From: Vitrella brassicaformis
Taxonomy: Eukaryota > Sar > Vitrellaceae
Reading direction: 5' to 3'
DNA length: 62,076 nt
NCBI GenBank assembly: GCA_001179505.1
Contig: CDMY01000646.1
Coordinates: 82,951-145,026, forward strand
Below the pieces are notes generated by a model, which saw nothing but the letters and a program-made list of their open reading frames with translations, was not told where the DNA came from and did no database searches. Below are positions 54,247-62,076 of this stretch, one piece after another. How positions within the stretch are numbered: position 1 is the stretch's first letter; each line of letters starts with the position of its first letter. The translations under genes were made by a program, and so were the position numbers.

Positions 54247-56465
54247 CTACTGCGTGAGCTCGGTGAGGGCCACGACGGCCTGGCGGATGTCCCCGCCCTT
54301 CATCTACACACACTCGACACACACCAGACATAAAGAAGAGAATGGGCGCTCGCTTCACGCTCGTGTAAGTCGTGTAGGTGGTGTGGTGCATACCTTGAGT
54401 ATCTCGCGGTTGAGGTCCTGGTTCTCGAAACCCATCTCGCTCAACAACTGAAACATACACAACACATCCAGCCTCTCTCTCCCCTCCCTCCCTCCCTCCC
54501 TGCCAACCCACCGACGCACCTGCAGCTTCCTGTCCATGTCCTGCTGGTCGGCGTCGCCCTCACCCTCGCCCTGCCCCTGTGTCTGGGCACCCGAACGCTC
54601 CTCGTTGTTGCCCGGCCCCTCGTTCCACATCTCCAACTCGACATCCCAGCCGGGCTGAGCCGAAGGGCCGGGGGGAGGAGGCGGGGGCATCATGCCGCCG
54701 CCCATGCCGCCATACCCCCATGCCTGGCCGCAGAAGGGCGGCATCGGCATGCCACCCCATGGCTGGCCGCCACGGTGGCCGAAGCCGCGAGGGCCCCAGC
54801 CGTGGTGGTGGTGGCGACCGCCGAAATGGAAGTTCTGCAACGTCATGGATACAATGATAAGCATGGTGTGTTGGTGGCCGTGGTCGGTGTGTTGGTTTGT
54901 GTGTGGTGTGCGTGCTGTACCTTGTGGTGTGCCTTCCACTTGCCGCCCTTCTTGCCGCCACACGGGCCGCCCCTGCCGCCACACGGCCCGGGGCGGCCCT
55001 GGTTGGGCGCGCCGCAGCTGAAGTCGACCGATCCGGCGAATCGGGGCATCACCACGGGCACCAGCGACGCAAACTCACTCATAATCACCTGGATGGACAA
55101 CACACACACGCCCTCGAGTGCATCCTCCCTCTCTCTCTCCCTCCCTCCCTCCCTCCCCTGTTGCTTACCTGCAGCAGCTCCAGGGCATACTGCAGAGCAG
55201 CGGTGGCGATGCCGTCCACGGCCTTGACCAGGGCCTTGAGCACGTCAGCCACAGCCACACTGGTGCCGTCCACCAGCGAGCGCACGCCGGCCGTGAATGC
55301 CTCCAGGTTGTGGGTGAGTGCCTCGCGGTCGATGGCGGCCTCCGACATGCCGTGGACGGTGGCGGTGGTCTGCTCGAGCTGCGTGCCGATGCGCTGCAGG
55401 CGCTCGGTGATCTGGGGGAGGTAGTCGACGGCGGCCTCGTTGATGCGCTCGGCGTGGCTGTCGATGCTCTCACTAACGTTCTGCAGAAACCCGCGGGCCA
55501 TCGAGGCCGCCTGACAGACAGAGACACAAACAAACAAACAGACATGTGAGCCGGACAAAGTGTGTTGATGGATGGGATTGTGTGTCAGTGTGTACCGTGT
55601 TGGGGTCGTTGAGGAGGCTCATCATCATCGCCATGAAGCCCATCGGGCCGCAGGGCGGGGGACCCTCTCGCTCCTGCTGCTGCTGCTGCTGCTCCTGCTC
55701 CCCCTCTCCCTCTGTCTCCTGGCTGGCAGCTGCCTTCTTGGCGTCCCTCTTGGCCTCCTTGACGGCGCGCTTGCGCTCCCGGTCGATGTCCTTGGTGTTG
55801 ATGACCTTGAGCTTGAGGATGGCCTTGCTGCTGTCGCCCGCCTCATGGGCCACCTGGATGGCGTCGAGCGTCGTGCTGGGCGTCAACGTGCAGTACTCAC
55901 CTGCAGCAGAGCAGCAACACATGGAAACGCATCGACGATGGTGTGATGGTGTGATGCTGTGAGGCGCGACATACCCTCTTCGTCGAGATACTTGAGGACA
56001 TAGCCGTCCGCGAGGTGGGGCGCCTTGCCGGGCTCGACATCGGCCTTGTTGAGGCCCTCGTAGCTGTCCGTCAACGTGTCGATGATCTGGGAAAGAAAAT
56101 CACACAAGAGATCCAGCATTGAGCATTGAGCATGACGTCTCAGACGGCCTTCTCTGGCAGTCTCGTCTCTCCTTACCAACTCATAGTACTTGGCAGGCGA
56201 AGCACTGCTGGCAATGTCGAAACCCGGCAGACGGAACCGACGAATGTCGCCCTGACGCACAGAACACACAGACAAGCGGGCAGTCGTTGGGAATTGTGTG
56301 CCGGTGCAGGGCGCCGGTCGTGCGCACCTGGAAGTCGACTTTGAGCAGCATGGTGCCGTTGGTTGGGGTGACGAGGACATACTGGGATGCGGTGGATGCC
56401 GTGGGACCCTCTGCAGCAGCCGCGGCGGCAGCAGCGGACGATGACGGCGAACTCGTGGGCACCAT
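54247..56465 (-). CDS. PB1-UBA protein, candidate selective autophagy receptor (p62/NBR1-like)
   Basis: About nine exons from the ATG at 56465 to the TAG at 54247. The N-terminal domain has MLLKVDFQ, GDIRRFRLPGFDIASSASPA, DGYVLKYLDEEGEYCTLTPS and AILKLKV. This is a PB1 domain: basic lysine strand, RRFRL, then an acidic YxDEEGE (OPCA-like) loop. A Lys/Glu/Gln-rich linker, a helical region (TAGVRSLVDGTSVAVADVLK) and a Gly/His/Pro/Met-rich stretch follow. The C-terminus, LLSEMGFENQDLNREILK with MKGGDIRQAVVALTEL, is a UBA domain (MGF...N..AL). PB1 plus C-terminal UBA is the layout of p62/SQSTM1 and NBR1, which polymerise and bind ubiquitinated cargo. I saw no ZZ zinc finger, and no LIR motif was established. 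A proteasome-shuttle role is an alternative. Confidence 0.75.
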
Positions 56466-56779
56466 CAGAAGAACGACAGATCAACAACAACTATCACTAT
56501 CTCAGACAGCAACAACACTACTGTCACAAGACTCTCAGAATGGGCAGAATGGCCGTGTGCCAGCCTGTCCGTTGAGTCCTTCGCGTGTTTCGTCTCTTCA
56601 GCCCTGCCACAGGAGAAGAATTTCACGATCACCCTACCCTCTTTCAAGCTCGCAATTCCAAGTGACTCAAAGGCAGAGCGTCAAGCGGCTAGGCGCCACA
56701 TCCATCGCATCGTATCGTCCACATTCATTGGGTTTCAAACGATCCCGCCATCTCTGACAGTCACTGACTGAGAAGGAAC
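56466..56779. promoter_or_regulatory. Divergent promoter interval
   Basis: 314 bp between the start codons of the PB1-UBA gene (minus) and the MYST acetyltransferase (plus). No defined element is recognised. Confidence 0.4.
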
Positions 56780-60931
<4,152 letters not shown>

Positions 60932-61492
60932 CCACATACACACACACCTGCCTGCAGTCAGTGTGCCTTCACACTGTGTGCTGTGCTGGACCGTCCGTCC
61001 ACACCGCACGAACAAGAACCGTTCTCATCTCATAAAGGTTGCAGGCAGAGAGAGGCAGAGAGAGGCTGGCTAACTGATTGGTGTGTGTACACTATGCATG
61101 ACGAGCGAGCATGACTGTGGCTGTCTGTATAGTCAGTGTGCAGCGTTCGATGGAGGCTTGGTTGGATGGATTGGCTGCATGAGGTGCTGGTTGGTTGGTT
61201 GATGCGTTGTTGTGTGTTGGTGAGAGGGAGCGAGCGACGGACGGACACAGCGAACCAATTTAACTTAACCACACACACACACGTGTGTGCGAGTCGATAG
61301 CTATGTACATCGGAAGGGGCCAAATGTATAACGACGTGCCCTCACATCTCACATCACATCAACTGCATCCATCCATCCCACCGGCACACACCAAAAAGGC
61401 CGCGGTATCACAGCACTCAAACAAACGCCTCCTTCACTCACCCACACAGACACACCGATTAAGCACTCCAGTCGGTGGGTCACGCCAAATCG
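60932..61492. other. Intergenic region between convergent genes
   Basis: No credible exon. GGTTGGTTGGTTGATG near 61188 and CA/TG repeats. Must hold two 3' UTRs. Confidence 0.55.
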
Positions 61493-61810
61493 TCATGACT
61501 CCCTGACGTCCGCATAAGCCCGAAAGATGTGGAAGAACAGCCCATCTGCACCCTGATGCCGCTGCTGACCCTCCTGCTGCTGCTGCTGCTGCTGCTGATC
61601 ACGCCCCGCCTCCACATCATCCACCAGTGACGATGACGCCGTGGCTCCGCCGGCTGGCTCACCCTCCAGCAGGCCTTTCCCTCTCCTCCGTCTGTGGCGC
61701 TTCCCCGTGTGCCTCCTCCAACACAGGCTGCTGGACACGAGAGCCGTCCCGACCACCAGTATCACCACACACAACGATAAGAACGCCGCAGCTCGGAGGG
61801 AGAGAGCCAT
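61493..61810 (-). CDS. Small single-pass membrane protein, unknown function
   Basis: A single uninterrupted frame of 105 codons. The N-terminus ALSLRAAAFLSLCVVILVVG forms a signal anchor, followed by a very basic stretch (RRHTGKRHRRRRGKG). A Gln-run (about eight Gln, CTG repeats on the plus strand) lies in the C-terminal half, with a last segment FFHIFRAYADVRES. The basic stretch after the membrane helix suggests a cytoplasmic C-terminus. No family is recognised, and coding status rests on length, the signal-anchor pattern and a plausible ATG. Confidence 0.5.
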   Translation of the reverse strand: MALSLRAAAFLSLCVVILVVGTALVSSSLCWRRHTGKRHRRRRGKGLLEGEPAGGATASSSLVDDVEAGRDQQQQQQQQEGQQRHQGADGLFFHIFRAYADVRES

Positions 61811-62076
61811 TTACGGCAGACAGATGAAAGGCCGTGACCGCGCTGATCAGGATATCCTCTTTTCCCTCAGTCAGTGTGTAAGCCGTGCAGACCCTTCCAC
61901 ACTGCATGCCACATTGGTTGGGAATGAAAGGCCTTCCATTCCCTGCGCCAAGAGCTCTCGGCGAATTCGATCCTGGGTCGATCCCGCGAAAAAAGGCTCT
62001 TTTGCAGTCCGCTTTCAGCCCTCCTGCTGTCTTTTGGGCTTACAGGTGCATGGCGCTCAGATTCGCGCCCGGGGGG
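61811..62076. other. Right edge, no gene seen
   Basis: Contains TTCGATCCTGGGTCGATCCC near 61966, which has tRNA-like words but no cloverleaf. It ends in poly-G, probably a contig edge. Confidence 0.4.

Noticed and set aside
61940-62010. tRNA-like words TTCGATCC and GGGTCGATCCC
   Set aside because: No acceptor stem or anticodon arm could be paired around them.

Overview
This is nuclear DNA from a protist eukaryote. Almost every gene is split by short GT-AG introns full of (CA)n, (TG)n, (CAGA)n and (ATCC)n simple repeats, and genes sit 10-650 bp apart on both strands. Gene content (ciliary transition-zone and axonemal proteins, Kv channel, MYST acetyltransferase, VWA8, threonine synthase, a microbial rhodopsin, BTB-TLDc and TKL-type kinase families) suggests a flagellated photosynthetic or light-responsive alveolate. 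A chromerid such as Vitrella is my best guess; this is an inference from intron style and gene content, with no database check. Three 300-base N blocks (11910-12209, 33792-34091, 49822-50121) are assembly gaps, two of them flanked by C or G homopolymers.

Layout. 0-15.7 kb: partial methyltransferase (-), TMEM216-type ciliary membrane protein (+), Kv channel (-), MNS1 (+), an EF-hand-like proline-rich protein (+), BTB-TLDc protein (-), membrane-anchored methyltransferase (+). 15.8-24 kb: a lineage-specific cluster on the minus strand made of related membrane-protein modules, a TKL-like kinase, a stand-alone kinase N-lobe and a decayed PTC7-type phosphatase fragment. 24.2-27.7 kb: unknown conserved protein (-) and threonine synthase (+) sharing a 92-bp divergent promoter. 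27.9-32.2 kb: an N-lobe-only kinase fused to membrane segments, and an unknown protein. 33-39.7 kb: an inverted duplication of a small membrane-protein gene flanking a microbial rhodopsin with channelrhodopsin-like motifs (-). 40.3-49.3 kb: F-box-like protein (-) and a complete VWA8 AAA+ ATPase (+). 49.5-62 kb: unknown gene across a gap (-), intact PTC7-like phosphatase (+), PB1-UBA autophagy-receptor-like protein (-), MYST histone acetyltransferase (+) and a small single-pass membrane protein (-).

Most interesting: (1) the rhodopsin at 35.2-37.6 kb, which keeps the retinal lysine and the channelrhodopsin TCP and GPEG motifs but has Gln in place of both proton-transfer carboxylates; (2) the directional repeat layout of introns, CA-rich after the donor and TG-rich before the acceptor, which would let each intron fold on itself; (3) the kinase/phosphatase/membrane module cluster with apparently dead enzyme modules; (4) the inverted duplication in which each copy is broken in a different way. 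TMEM216 and MNS1 lying within 4 kb of each other fits a flagellated life stage. Exon boundaries were read by eye from splice signals and protein similarity; small errors in exon ends and starts are possible.
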